Assembly: GCA_009741485.1 (NCBI GenBank)
Contig: CM019220.1
Location: 29,369,891-29,433,890 of the forward strand
Direction: 5' to 3'
Length of the DNA stretch: 64,000 bases
Source: Malurus cyaneus samueli
Lineage: Eukaryota > Chordata > Aves > Passeriformes > Maluridae
The first letter of the stretch is position 1. Each line of letters begins with the position of its first letter. Both the position numbers and the translations under genes were made by a program. Shown in pieces: positions 11,552 through 25,800 of this stretch. Below the pieces are notes generated by a model. It did no database searches. It was not told where the DNA came from and worked only from the letters and a program-made list of their open reading frames with translations.

Positions 11552-14500
11552 CCAAGCTTGAGACCTCAACTTAGAGATGGATACCAGTTCAAACACAAAC
11601 CTGTCAAAAAAGGAGAACTTCCTATTTTTCAATAAAAAAAAACCCACTTAAAAGTTCTTAAGCAGTTTTCCAGAGTAAACACAACCGTGTCATGTATAAT
11701 ATGGAAATCCTGCATCCAGAGAAATAAATTTTAAGCACAGCTCTTTGTTACTTCAAAAGAATGAATCTGCAGAGTCTCAGGTACCGCTCAGAGTGCAAGA
11801 GCTGCTTCAGCAAGCAAAAGAACTGCAAAGGGAACAGACTGAAGAGAAACATTCCTTAAAGCTTTAGGAGAAAAAAAAACCCAAAAGTTCTGCACGCAGC
11901 AAAGTGCTGCCTGTTTTTCCCATAATTTTGTGGGTTTGGGTTTCGTTTGATCTCCGATGGCTGCTTTTCATCTACCTGGAGCATTCACGTCTCTTTTCCG
12001 TATTTTTCTGGTGCCGAGCCACAGGTTCCTCTTCTGTGAGATGTTCATGGACTCTCTCCTCTCCTCTCCTCTCCTCAATTAACTTCCTGCAGTGTAACCT
12101 CCCCATCCAACAGGGCCAAAACTGACCAAAGAGTTCAAAAGTTATTTGGAAGGGGAGCAGGGCTGAGGGAGACACACATAGAGAAATTGCAGGAAGTTTC
12201 ATTTTTCTCACGGAACCAACGTAGAAATCAATTCTCTCCTTTTGTATAACTCCCTTCTAGGCAATCATGCCAAGTGGGAGAGGCAGCTGCTGTGCCTTTT
12301 CCCTGTGCTCACAAACTGAGCCACCTGCATCACTAGGGATGGAAAAGGATCTCACATTAAGATCCCGCTGACCTATGGACCTTAAAATACACTCCAAAAA
12401 ATGAAATCTAACAAATTCAGCCTAGGTCACTGTTCTAAATAAGAATAATTAAGAAAAAAAGTAAAAAGGAGCCTTCTGTAGGCACATCAGATAGGTTTGA
12501 AAGATTATCAGAATTCCATGATCATTTTATTACAGTAATTAGTGTAAAGGTGTTCAAACAGAGATGACCCAAAAACTCTACATGTGCAACATAGCAGATC
12601 ACACCATAGAAAAGAACACATTAGCAACAGTTAGGTTTGACTCTGGGTTTGACTCTGAGCTTTGATTTTTTTTTTTTAAATTTTTATTTTTTAATAGAAG
12701 ATCCTTTTTTGCTTTTATTTTTATAAAAAAAAATTAAATTTACTGAAGTCTTATAAATTTCTTCTGTAATAGTTTCCTTTAACATCTGCTCTTCTGGTTA
12801 CTTCAATCTCTTTTGATCTCTGCTGTTGTTTTAATCACCATCTTATTATTATGCTTCAAATTCACAGAACCTAGAGCCTAACAGCAATAAATTTTTTTCT
12901 TTAAAACATATCAAAGCTTTAGAGAGAATTAAAGGGTGTCCAAAGTAAGATATGTATAGCATGTGGAAATTGCTTTGTTTCTGGTTCAATTCCCATGGAT
13001 AATCAGACTCTGGACATGTGTGTGGTTCTCATAGCTGAGGTGCAGTTTGCCTCAGCAAAAAAATAGTGAATTGTGCTGTTTTCAAAGCTTGCATACTTCT
13101 CCCATTCACAAGTACTTGCTGATCAAACAAATTTCAAGAGACTGAAGGGTTCCCAGCTACTTGGTCCATGATATCCAGCCTGAACTATGGAACAAGCCAT
13201 TGTGCTCAGGTTAATGTGCTAAATATTCATTACAAGAAAACCTGAGCTGAACAAGTAGGCTGCTTTCATTAAGGAATCTAAAACATTCAGTTGTTTTTGA
13301 CATCTTTTTTTAAGAGGTTTAAGAGTTACAAGGAAACCACAGTTAGATTAATTCAAATGTGCCTCTAATCGAAATGAAATTAAAAATACTTATTGCTTAA
13401 CAAAACTCAGAAAACTAAAACTTTTAATGAATTATTTGTTAGAACTTTTTCTTCATAGGAATAAAAAAATCTGTCCACTTAGCTATAGGGATTAGGTTAA
13501 TTTTCCTAACATTTTACTGAAATAATCACTTTAATTGTCATTTTCCTTTAAGTCTCATAACTACAGGCTCAGATCTATAGAATTTAGTAAGAATGAAATC
13601 AGCAGGGTTCCAAGGAAATGATCTCGGGATCTTTAGGTGTTGCTATTTCTCAAGAAACTAGAATAATAAAGAATTCCAGAGCAAACATTCAATTCAAAAT
13701 GATAAACTGAAAAGTCTAATTTTTTATTAGATCCAGTCAACATCAATTATTTCTTAAGTAAAACCTGAGAGGTACAACGCTGCTTTTTTCATCCTGTATT
13801 CATTTTCCAAATTCAACTTGACTGTTCATTAATGAGATCACACTGCAATTGTGATGTGAATTGAGACGTGAATCAACCCATTGTGCAAGTTTGCTAATCC
13901 TGTATTTATTGCTTGCCCACAGAAAGGTTAGGCTTTCATGTTCATAAAGGAAAAACTAGCATAAATTAAGGAAATATCTGCTTAAGGGAAGAAAATCTAG
14001 AATATTCAAAATCTTTGGAAACATGAACAATTGAGAAATGCTGAAGTGCCCTGTAGGAAGGTGTTACTGAGAGAGATTAAAAAAGGGGGGCATTTCTGGG
14101 GCTATTTTCTGTAAAACAATAGTAAAATAGGGCTACAATTCACATTGCAGATCTGAGGGGTTGAAAGGCACCACCAAATATTTCACTGATCTGAGTTTTT
14201 TGAGGGAAAAAGGTTATAATTCATTCCTCTGACTGGGTAAAGCCTGTCCTGTAATACAGAGGGGTGTCTGCTGTTTAAGTAGAGCACAAACATCATCTGG
14301 GGCAAAGGGGGGGTTGTGTGTGGTCACTGGCACAAGCAGAGATGAGAATCAAAAGGTTTTTTGGGATGTGTAAGGCCAAATTTATATTCCAGATATGGCA
14401 CAAGGGGGACACTGCAGAATTCTCTATTGTCTTGTCACACTGATGGAGACAAAATCCATCTTAAAAGCCATTACTGGAAACTCAGTTTTAGGAATTTTAT

Positions 14501-17500
14501 GGCTTTGAGGATTACTAACCAAAAGGCAACAACATCATTTAAAAAACAATGGAAACCCAAGCCAATTTCCCATCCACCCTCATGCCCCCAATTTGGAGAG
14601 CAATAATATTTGTCATTTGAGATTATGGGCTTTGGAGAAATAGGGTTTGTTAACCCAAAGTGTTTTGTTTGCTTAGTTTGTGAGTCCCTCGTGAGTGGGG
14701 TAAAAAGCAAGCAACCATACAAAACAGCTGTGTTTGCATTTAAACAAACATTAATTGATTGAAGTAATGAGTAACCTCAAAAAATAGTTCAGAAAGTTCA
14801 CAGAGCATCCTTCAAATATTTGTAGACTATTAGAAATTAACTAATTGATTTTTTCAGCACCCATCACTGAGATAATTCTATAATAATTCTATAATAATTC
14901 TATCCTATGGCTGTCCTCAGCCAGAGGAAATCAACAGATGGGAAGGCATTTTAGCTATGTGTAGTACCTCTTTAAAGGAATTGGACATGTCAATGATATA
15001 TTCCATAAAACAAGACAAGAATGTCTTACTTTATCAAGTAGCATTCTGGTGATGACAGATAGCACTGCTTGGACAGGTTTTACTAACCACTTCTTCCATT
15101 AAACTCTTTCAATGTTGTGTATTGGTTATTTTGAAAGAGAAAATTCAAGTTTTGGGGTCAATTTGGCTTTTAATTTACCTACTTTTATGATCATCTTAGC
15201 CAAAAGAAGTTATTAGAAAACTGCAATTTATTTACATTAAATTTCATGCCTGTAATTAATTTATATTCCTATAACACTGGAGCCACTGACTTCTGAGTTT
15301 TTTCTCCAGAAATCATAATTAATGTAAAATGATGCTTTGGGCAATCCATAAATAAAATACAGGGTGCTGTTCCATAGCAAAGAATCTATTTATTTCCTAC
15401 AGTATTTTGCCCTGTCTGTAGTTTAAGCAATATCAACTGGCAGCTGGGAGCTAGCCAGAGAAATGAGGAACCCTTTGCAACACACCAACACACTCAGAAA
15501 CCACTGAGCTGGTGGCAGGCAAGTCCAAAATGTGTACCTCTTTAATTAATATCACATTTGTGGACTGTACACTGATTTGCTGAATAAGTTCCACTGCTAT
15601 TCAGAAAATGAAGTAGGCAATAAGAACCAGATGATATACAGAGAAGATTTATTATTTTCTTAGTTTCATTTTGCTAAAACACTGGGGCAGATAGTAGTAC
15701 TTGAAAGGATGAAAAGAAGCAATTCTGATCAAATTTAGCTTGCAATAATGGTAGTTTAGTGCACTAAGTAAGTCATTCCACCCAAATCAAGCCCTGACTG
15801 TAGCTGCATAAACCTGTAGGTGCAGGGAAGACACAGCAGCAGACCAAAGGAAACTGTTAATTAATCAAACCTAGGCAGAGAAACGGTTCATTTTGCCAGA
15901 AAACATAAGTTGTTCCTACAATACTAGATGCAGTTCTACTGTGTTGATTTTTACCAGTACAAGTAAGATCTGAATTTCTCTCAGTCACTCTCTGTTCAGA
16001 ACTTCAATAGCACTGAAGTTACAAACTAGAAGACCCAGTCGTTCTACATGAGTTCATGCAGATAAGGTTAGACTGGGAGAATTCAGATGTATTAGGAATT
16101 ACTCACACACACATTTGCAATAATCAAAGACTTCAGGATCCTTTCAGAGACTGGGAAATGAAGGTAGGAGAGGAGACACAAATTTCATGTCAAGACACCC
16201 CAGGTTCTCCACCATCTCCTGGTTTTCCAAGACCAGATAATGTTCCAAAAGATTAGGCACGTGCTACTGGTCTATAAAATTTGAAACTCTTTATCTCCCC
16301 GAAGAGCTGTGCTCCTAGGTCTACCTTGTGCACACAGCCACATTGAAGGGGACAAACAAACCCCACTGAAGACCATGACGTCAATCAGATGGAGCAGTTG
16401 GGCTCTTCTGCTGAGCAGAAGTCTCAACTGAGCAAACAATGACATGATCTTCCTTGGCTCATAACTGTGGTGCATAACAACAAGGTAATTCAAGGTAATC
16501 AGGCACGTAATTATATTTGTACTTTGTATTTGCTAAGGTTGAGTGGCTTGAAAAAAATTACAGCTTTGCATATCTACAGATGCTTTTTCACATTTTCCAT
16601 GACAAATATACTTCTCTATCTCCATGCATATGGAATGAACCCTTTCTCAGTCAGGGCAGTATAGGTTACCTCATATCTCTCCATGTAACACACACATTAC
16701 CTAACACAGCATGAAGTGCTATCAGCTGCAGGAACTGAGGCTCATAAAGGCAGTGGGAAGATCAAACCATTTAGTGTTGAGAGAGAAATGATACCACAAA
16801 TCCAGAAATGCTGCCACAACAGGGATGAGAACTCTTGCTCCATGGCACTGAAATCATGGGTAGTTTGATGTAAACTTTCTGCATCCTTAGGGAATCTGGC
16901 ACAAGATGTCACTCTGCAATATTTCAGCAGTCAAGGAATTTATGAATCGTGAACATTGTGAATGATTGGGAAAAAAAAACAAAACAACCACCTCTTTGAA
17001 AAGCCTGAGCTTGTGTCGGGGGTTATTAAAGGCTTTTTTCTTGGGATCATCTGGGAAACTATTGGCATTACTGCACAATTTGAGGCTTGTCTGCTGGAAA
17101 AGTCAAGGATGCTGCTGAGAAATTGTTCTGGGTATCATAAATTGAAAAGCTGTTAAACCTACAGCCTTATAAGAAATGAGGAAAAAAAACTGTTCTGCAT
17201 GTATGTAAAGGATTAGGGAAATCTTATACTGAGTGACAAAGGTCTCTTACTGCATACCCAGCTGCAGGCACCAGGGCTTGAATGAGCAGCAATGCTTCAG
17301 AGCACACTGGTGATGGTTACATCCATAGGGTTTGCTTTCATTTCTGGAGAAACAACCAATCCCAATTTATAATCATAGACTCAGAGAGTATACAAATAGT
17401 GCCAGATTCAAATTATCATTTGAAATTAGACATATCTTGTCTTTCAGTAAATGAAAACTGAAAAATGTGCCAAACTTTGCCTTAATTCCAAGAAAATAAT

Positions 17501-20500
17501 CTCCAGATCCAAATCATATGATTTGAGGGTAATTTTTATTCCTTAACCATTACTCGTGGTCATTGACCCAGTCACAAGTCAGAGCACTTCTCTGCTGCTT
17601 GCAGTACCTAAAGCAACAAGAGAGCTGACACAGCAGATAAGCTGTGGCTTGGATCACTTACAAAAGGGGATCTTTCATGCTTAGCAATCCTCACCATGCA
17701 GGGAAAGGACAGTTGGACTAACCACAAAAAACACAACAACTATTGAGTAATGCACAGTCTTCACTTTAGTGGTCCCCTGTCCAGTTTTAACATGGATTTT
17801 TTTTTTTTTTGTTTTTCCATTAAGTTTTCAAATCTTGCTTATTTAATTATTTTGCTAAATAGTGAACCGCTTGGTAGATATAGGATGGTTTTGTTGTTTC
17901 ACTGGAATATACTCGCACAAAGGTTTCTAGAGCCACAGAAAGGACCATAACAAGAAATATAGACAATCCTAAATAGTTTATTCCCTAAAAAGCATCTTGT
18001 GCTGTGTGGCCTCATTGTGCAGAAGTTGTCTACAAAGGCAACTTTTGTCCAGGTTAAATATACTTTTGGAAAAAAAAAAATCTGTAAAATAGTTGAAAAT
18101 ACTATTCAGAGAAAGTGTGAAGTGGGCCTTTTACTGAGTGTTTATGTCTTCAGTTTGTGAACTTTGGTAACTGTATGACAAAAGAAAAGAATATAATTTT
18201 TTTTTTTTTTATTTTAAAAAATCTACCTCTACCAAGGATTTTATACCATGTTTGAATTCCAAAGAGGAAAGACATTCAGAGATTAAGAACATATACATCT
18301 CTCAAACTGCACTTGGTTAGAGAAATCACAAAAATAGCTTTAGAGTCTCTGGGGCCAATACCAAACAGGAAAAATACTTCCTTCCTCCAGCTCCCCAGAG
18401 CTGGCTTCCTTCATGAATTGAAATATATTTCAGAGGGCTGAGCATGGAAGCAGCTCTCCTGCCCTCAGCAACACCATGTAGCCATCCTGACCCAAAACCC
18501 AATGTGAAGGAGAGAGAAAAAAAAAAAAAAAAAAGAAATATGCAGAACATGCAAATTCATCCTGTCCACCACTCACCACTGAAGGAGAATAAGGGAATGA
18601 TGACTTACACTAGGCTCTGGTTGCTAGAAACAATTTAAATTTTCAAGCTTTTCTATTCCTTACTATGGGAATTTGCCCTCAGATAGAGCCACTAAGGAGT
18701 TGACACATGGGAGAACTGGACTATGCAGTCAAATTAATGAAATATATGTTATTCCCCTTGGATTTGACTCCAGCAAGTATTTTAGTCTGAACAAATAGGT
18801 CAGTCTGAAGGCAGGCAGGGATGTCTAAGACAATGGAAGACTTAAAAAGAAATCAGTGTCTAAACTGGATTCCTTAAATACTCCACTTCTATTTCTCTTC
18901 CCAAGACTCCTCCCTTGGGCTGGCCTGGGAGAACAAATTCACCTTGCTAAAGAATCGAAAGTCAGTAAGGAGAATAAAAAAACATGGAAGTTTAAAGTAA
19001 AAATATAAAATAAAAATTTTAACAGCACTGAGTAACAACGAAGTAGACACTAAAAAGAAATATTTAGTTGTGGGTCCTGACCAGGATTTTACCTGAGATG
19101 GAATTTGGAGCTGAAGAGAGATGTTTCCCTGTTGTGAGAGAGCCTTTGCCCATCTCAGTCACAAAGGAGGAAGACGCAGCTATTTATGAGCTGACATCCC
19201 TGCTCTGGCTGTTACCAGTACAACAGCAACCTGGAAAGCAAAATACTTCTGCTACCTCAGCTCCTGACCACAAGCAACCAGAGTACAAAAAAACCCCATT
19301 TTTGTCTTAGTTTTGTTCTTGGACATAAGCAGGACCTAATACCATTTAAAAAAATATCAAGTCTAAAGAGCCCTTTAATAAATGGTTATGAAACAAATGT
19401 GATACTGAAAACCAGCTGCACTCATCCCTTGTCCTAGGGACGCACACAGCTTCTTGAAACAACTACAGACATAATACAGCCTCAAAAGGGTAGTTTAGTG
19501 CAAATTCATTACAGAAATGAAGCCATTTTAACCTTTCCAGGAAACAGAAACTCAGTCAGTTCACATGTGTTTTGGACTTAGCACGAATGACAAAGCAAAA
19601 TGTTCACAACCAGCCTTCTGCAAGTAGTATGCAGAACCAGCAATTTTATGGACAGAACTAAGAGTCCCACAGTACAGGAGGGCCATGTCACCACAGTGAC
19701 AAACTGTACACATTTACACCAACTGGTCACAGACAAGGCTTAGAGCTGTTCTATGATCCCATCCGCACAAATAAAATTATATTACAGTCCCCATTTTTTA
19801 CTAGTTAACACTGAACTATTCTTTTGAGGAAGAAACAAATTGTCTAACGTGGATCAAAAAACTGCGGTTACTTTTGTTCAGCAGTTGTCTCTGTGAAACA
19901 AGTATAGTAGTAAAAATATCAATGTTTTTTAGGATGAGTAATTCCATTTCTGCTTTTAATTAGTTTTCCAAGTATTCTAGTTGTATAAGTGTGATGGCAA
20001 ACAACATGTTCAGAGAGCAGTTTAATTCATTACATGCAAGACAACAGGCCTGTTTTTTTTTAAAAAAATAACCCATAGGAACAACACAAGCAGCAAAAAG
20101 GGTATGATCCTGAGAGGCAAAATGATACTGAGTAGGATTAGATCCCTCAGACACTTCACTGAAACACTTGGAGATATATCAGACCATAATCACACTGCAA
20201 TCACACAGCAGTTCAGGTGTAAAGATGACTGCTTTTACAATCCTCTAAAAAGTAGAGGGAATAACTTTTCTTCTTCTGAAGCAGCAAATCATATTTTCTT
20301 TCTGGCAAGTAGATAAATTATTAATGTTTGTAAAGTATGTCAAGATCTATCAATAGAAAGTGTACCAGGAGCGGAAAACACATCACCACCCATGTGTTAC
20401 AGAGACCTCCCTTAACTTCACTCCTTTGAAATCCAGTTTGAATTAAGAGCAACATAAAACTTTGATGTAAAGCAAATAATGGTTCTGCTCCAAATACAAG

Positions 20501-22730
20501 CTGGTTTTGTGCTTTGAAGATGTGTGGCAGTAAAGAGAGGGAAGTCACAAATGATTTCCATGGGAAACATATGATTCCACTGCACTCATATCATTGCTCA
20601 GACATCTACTCCTGGGTCTTCTGATTACACTGTGAAAGGATGTGAAACCTCAGAAGTATTATTTCTTGTATATTTTTACATGTCATGAGCACAATGAATT
20701 TGCTTGCTCCCAGGGGCAAATCATAGAGCATGCTTATTGCTAGAATCAGAACGCACTAAACTAAGGTTTTGATCTATTAAAATAGACTATTTACAGCAAA
20801 GGTTTCCTTTCTGAAGAAACTTCCCCTCTCAAATATAAATTTTTTTTGCACTCATAGAGTCTGATGGTACATATATGCTTAGATGAGGCAGCACTATTTT
20901 ACACAATGCACATTTTGTGGTTTTGGTACTAAAAAGAGCAAGAGCTGATGTAGCATAACCCATCTTCCCTTGAACACGTAAGTCTTCATCAGAGAGAGAC
21001 ACCAAACTCATCTGAGAAACTCACATTCCCTGTTTGTAGTGGCACAAGTATTTTCATATAAAAAGATTGCATTTCTGATGCTGCAGCAAAATAAATTGAG
21101 TGAAAAATAACTTTCATCAAAAGGCAGAAAAAATGCCTGACTTTAGAAGAGGACAGGTAAGCAAATTTATTCTTACATAAATCTTCACATACTTCATTGG
21201 ATTTCATCCTGTTCTGGTTCAGTTTTTACCACTCACCTTTCCAAGTGTCTGATCATCTTTTTCAACATCTTCCTGCTCAGAGCCTCTTGGCAACACTCAG
21301 CCATTCCACAGTTGCTGCCAGCCATCCCTGCCTTTCTGGCAAGTACCTGCAACACATGAAAATTACTTTTGGCCCAAAATACCACTTCTACAAAACCAAT
21401 TTTTAATCAAAATTTCATTTGAGAATCCCTTCTTATCCTAGAATCTGAAGTTACTTGAAATTACTATTATATTTATGACTCATAAAACATTTACCTTCCC
21501 TTTAAAGCTTGCCTGTTTTGGTTTTAAATTTTCAGCCTCTCTTAGAAAGTGACTTCTCTGAACAAACAAGAGGTAGGGGTTCATTCTGTGATGGAAGAGT
21601 ACATGAGGTCTTTTCAAGGCAAAAATAGAGATCATGTGAGGAATGTGCCAACTTTCCATAAATAGCAAACAGACAGCAATTTAAGTTCCTAATTGCATTT
21701 CTGTTTTTCCAAGGACAAGGGAAAGAGAAGGACTTCAAGGAAATGAAACTCCCCAATTACAAGAATCAGCATAATTACATTTGCAACATGTAATGTGCTG
21801 AAAAACATGAGCTTTTCTTTCTAAGTACAGAAAGAACAGCAATGCTCTAACAAGTGACCCTGAGGTAAAGGGCACCACATGAATTTTCTGGTGCACATAG
21901 GAATAATGTTTTGGAGTTGACAGATCCTCATATTAGAAGCCACAGTAAGCCCTCCTGATGTTGAATATGCACTGGACAGGCTGTTCAGTGGCCCATGAAT
22001 CCTTGCTATTCACAGCCTCTGAAAAAGCAGATGAATCTGCTCTCCATCTTCCATATCAGTGGGTGTATTGAAAACATTTATTTCATGGCTGAGGTGAAGT
22101 TCATTGTGTAAATTAAGCACAGATGTGGAACACTGCAGGTGGTGTTTTACACATTTCTGACCTCATACCCACACTTTTCAATGTACATAGAAATGTGGAA
22201 GGAATTATTTTTACTATTTGAAGCCTAACAAAATATAGTCCAGACTACCGATTTCCTCTCAGAACTAGATAAAAAATTTCCAGTTACAGATACACTGGCA
22301 GGACTGTGGCCTGAGAACTGAGCTTGTGTCAGACTGTGTCCAGAGATCCCAGCAGTGTGCCAGGGAGGATGGAGAGGAAAGAGGGGATGGTGTGGGCAGG
22401 AAATTTGAGACATTTCTTAACAAATCCCTTTAAAGTGCTATTGCTTATGCGGAAGCTCAGGGGGGCAATGAGCTCAGGCTTGGATATTTAGCTAAAGATG
22501 CCCAGCAGCTCTGAATTTCAAAGCAACCTTTAAAGGTGGCTGACTCCTAGTTCAAAGAGAACCTTTGTATTCACTCTGGTAGAGGGCAGGACAGCTGAAA
22601 CTTCTACCTTGTTGGTAGTTTTTAAGTTACCAGAAGCTGAATATTTTCTGTTTTTCTGTAAAGGGTGATAAAAAACGATCTGTTCTCAAAACATGAAAGC
22701 TTCTTTTAGCATGTTGATTACTGCAGGAAA
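11552..22730. other. Intergenic DNA, no recognised gene
   Basis: AT-rich intergenic sequence. It holds a short CTCTC-type low-complexity stretch near 12053-12076, T-rich DNA at 12666-12735, three near-copies of an 11 bp unit (ATAATTCTATA) at about 14874-14904, and homopolymer runs near 17798, 18198 and 18519. One coding-like segment at about 11745-11867 is treated under findings. Open frames are short and carry no recognisable domain. Confidence 0.55.
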
Positions 22731-22868
22731 TTTTCCTTGTGTCCACTCCCACACCTCAGGCAGTCAAGAGCAGCTCAGGCTGGAAAACTTCTATGCAGAT
22801 TTTTCCTTGTGTCCACTCCCAACCTTAGGCAGTCAAGAGCACTCAGGCTGGAAAACTTCTATGCAGAT
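22731..22868. repeat. Two-copy tandem duplication (70 and 68 bp)
   Basis: Copy 1 (22731-22800) and copy 2 (22801-22868) both begin TTTTCCTTGTGTCCACTCCC and both end GGAAAACTTCTATGCAGAT. They differ by a few substitutions and small indels (CACACCTCAGG versus AACCTTAGG; GCAGCTCAGG versus GCACTCAGG). High similarity indicates a fairly recent local duplication. No function is apparent. Confidence 0.93.
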
Positions 22869-25800
22869 TTTTCATTTGTAGTCTCTCAACTTAAATTGTT
22901 CAGTTTTCCTGGCTTTTGTTTAACTCAGGAAACAGAGTCAATAATGAGCAGTGCTATAGGCAAAGGGAGAACTAATGATTTGAGTTGGAGTGCTACAGAG
23001 CTTAAATCATTCTAGTGATTGTTACTAACATTCCTTGTGTTGAAACCTAACTTCGAAGAGAAACTTGACTTGCAAAAAATATAAAAATCCAGCACCCAGA
23101 TCATAACTATTTTACTTCAAAGCAACAAATAGTTTCCTACTTAAGGAGATACATTATTGTGTTCCACAAGCTTTGTGACTTGATAATCAGAATACAAGTG
23201 TGTGATTTAATGCAATTCAAAATATGCATTTGTTGTAATAAAGCTGTTTGAAAGTAGACAACACACTTTTCTTGACACTGTGAGAAGAACTTGTAGCCTG
23301 CAGTCATAAAAAGGGACTGTTACTCCATAATCGACTGTAATTGCCATTCTGATAATACTTTACCAGTAAGACAGGCAAGATTTTTAGTTCCTTCTCATTC
23401 CTAAAAGCAGTAGTCCATGCAGGGAATCTGTGTAAAGTGCTTGATGCAACAGTTTAAAGTGAAAGTTTACTTGAAAACATAAAGGCTTAGGCCTCAAATC
23501 AATAGACATCACATTTGTGGCATTCAACTTTTAAGTTTATATCCCTCTCATTCGAATAATAAACATTTTCAGAACCCAAAAATGAAGTTTAGTGGTGAAG
23601 GCAATATTTATCTTTTATAGGTTTTAAAGGTTTTATCTTTAAAATGCTGGAAGGTCCTGTAGAGATTTTTCCTCACTTTCATTAAACACTGTTATCCAGA
23701 ACCATGGGCATGTACAGTTTGAGTAGCAGGATGTTTCACACAGAAGAATAAAGCTAAAGCAGGTAAAAACAAGGCATAGCTACATCCAGAAGCACAGTGT
23801 GTGTTAGTAAGGGACCTTCTTACCAAGAGATAAAAAGACAGAAAGAAAAGGCTATCACCACCTAGGAATTTCATGGGCACCTTTGCTAAAAGAATTTGAA
23901 GCTGCAAGATATTGCAAAATAATTACCTTTACCAGTCTTCTGGATTGCCAAAGATTTCTGTCTAATAGAAGGATCTGTTTGAAGCATTTGAACCTTTCAA
24001 CCAAATTTCAATGCTTTATGAATTCAAGGAAAAAACACAACAATTTCAAGAGCACAGTTTTAGTTCTTTCCCATTAAAAAAAAGATGCAGGTACAATGTC
24101 AAGTGTCCTCCCTCAGCTTCTCAGAGCCTCAAGCAGAGAGATGTGCAGCACAGCTGTGGCAAGGCTCCAGCAGGGGTAGGAGGAAAGCTTTGTCTTGCCT
24201 GCCAAGAATCTCAGCAATGGAGTGCAGTGAGCTGAACTTTGCCTTACATAGTGGCTGACAAGGCCAGAGGTCTGTAGAGCTTTCATATTTTCATTTGGCT
24301 TACAGAACTGTTAACTCTGTGGGAATCCAGGGGGAAAAGAGCTTTCATTGTAAGTAACTAATTCATACTGTGTTAAGCTTGTAGTCAGAGGTCAGCTTTC
24401 TCTGTGGTACCCAGTACTACAGATTTCTTTAACATACCTTCTCATAAAGGCTTCCCACACACACCACATTTTGCCTGATAGGGTGGATTTATTCCTCTCT
24501 TAACCTAAAGAACCTCTGCTTTGTTAGAAATACCCAAGAGAAAACCTCACTTGACATGCCTCACATTTGTATTCCCCTTCTGAAGTGTTTAATCTTGCCC
24601 ATGAGCAGCTGAGGGAACACAGAACCCCCCAAATCTTCCACAGCCATTTTCTTGTTACCTTTACCAAAGGACAACTGATGTATTTTTGGAAGAGTTTTAT
24701 TTTGTTAATTCTTTGGTTTGTTTCTACTCTAATGCCTTGATGTGACATAACACTCATTCTTTCCATTTCAGTTTCTTTTATACCTCTAAAATACAAATCT
24801 GTGGGCTTGGACTATTGCATTAAGGAAGTTTTTTGTGGGAATTTGGTTTAAATCACAGAGCAGTTTCAAACAAATAAACATATTTTCCTCTTCACTTGAT
24901 TAAAAAAAAACAAAACAAGTAAGTTGTTTGGGGTTTGACATTTAATAGTATTTTAATTTCTGCTTTGTGGAGCTGCTGTTGTTCAGAGAATGCTGCTTTT
25001 TAGATCACACTTTGAATAAGGCTCAGTATTTTGTCTTTCCCAAAATATATTTTGGAGTGTGTATTCTTTTGTTGTTAATTTTTGGCTGGTTTTGCCAAGA
25101 ACATCCAAATACCTGAGGCTGAGTGAGACTCGTGTGTTTGGGATTTTTTTTCACCTACTCCAGAAGTCTCTCTTCCCCCAGCTCAGTCACTGAATCAATA
25201 TGCAGTTCTTCTGACTAATGGACACTTCACGTTTGTTTGAGGTCATGGATTGAAGCTACAAAGGCATTTCGGTGCCTGAGTCCCACATGAACAACTGGAA
25301 TCACTGCCTCCACTGAGAACTGTGCTGATTATTTTTCACTTTTTCAGTGAGCACTGCCCTATCAGGTCAGATTCTTTCCACCTTTCATTCCCAGCCCCTC
25401 CCTGCAAGGGAAATACCATGAGATTTTTCTCCAGAGGAACATGTTTGATTTCACAGATACTGGAAGCTGCCAGCACAGTCTCTTTTCCTCTCCATGCAAG
25501 GAATGGGGTGGATGTGCCAAGGGGCACCAGATATGCTTTACCCTATTTTCTGCCTGAAAATTGAGAAGAAACCATGGAAGCTGAATTTATGGAACAAGCA
25601 AACTACTGTAACAAGGAGGCCAAAGTGTTTTCCAACACCAGATCAGGATTCTTCCCAGGGCTGAGATGGCAGGACAGTGGGGAGAGGGGATCTGTGCAAA
25701 GTGTTCTGTAGGAATAAAGAGAGGGCATTGATGAACTGCTCGAGTTTCCATCACGTGAGTTTTGTTTCCTTTTTAGTTCTAATCAGGATTTTTGTGGCAA

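Noticed and set aside
11264..11647. 127-codon minus-strand open frame rich in Ile, Ser, Tyr and Leu
   Set aside because: It is the translation of the GATA/GATATA array and has no protein character beyond the repeat.
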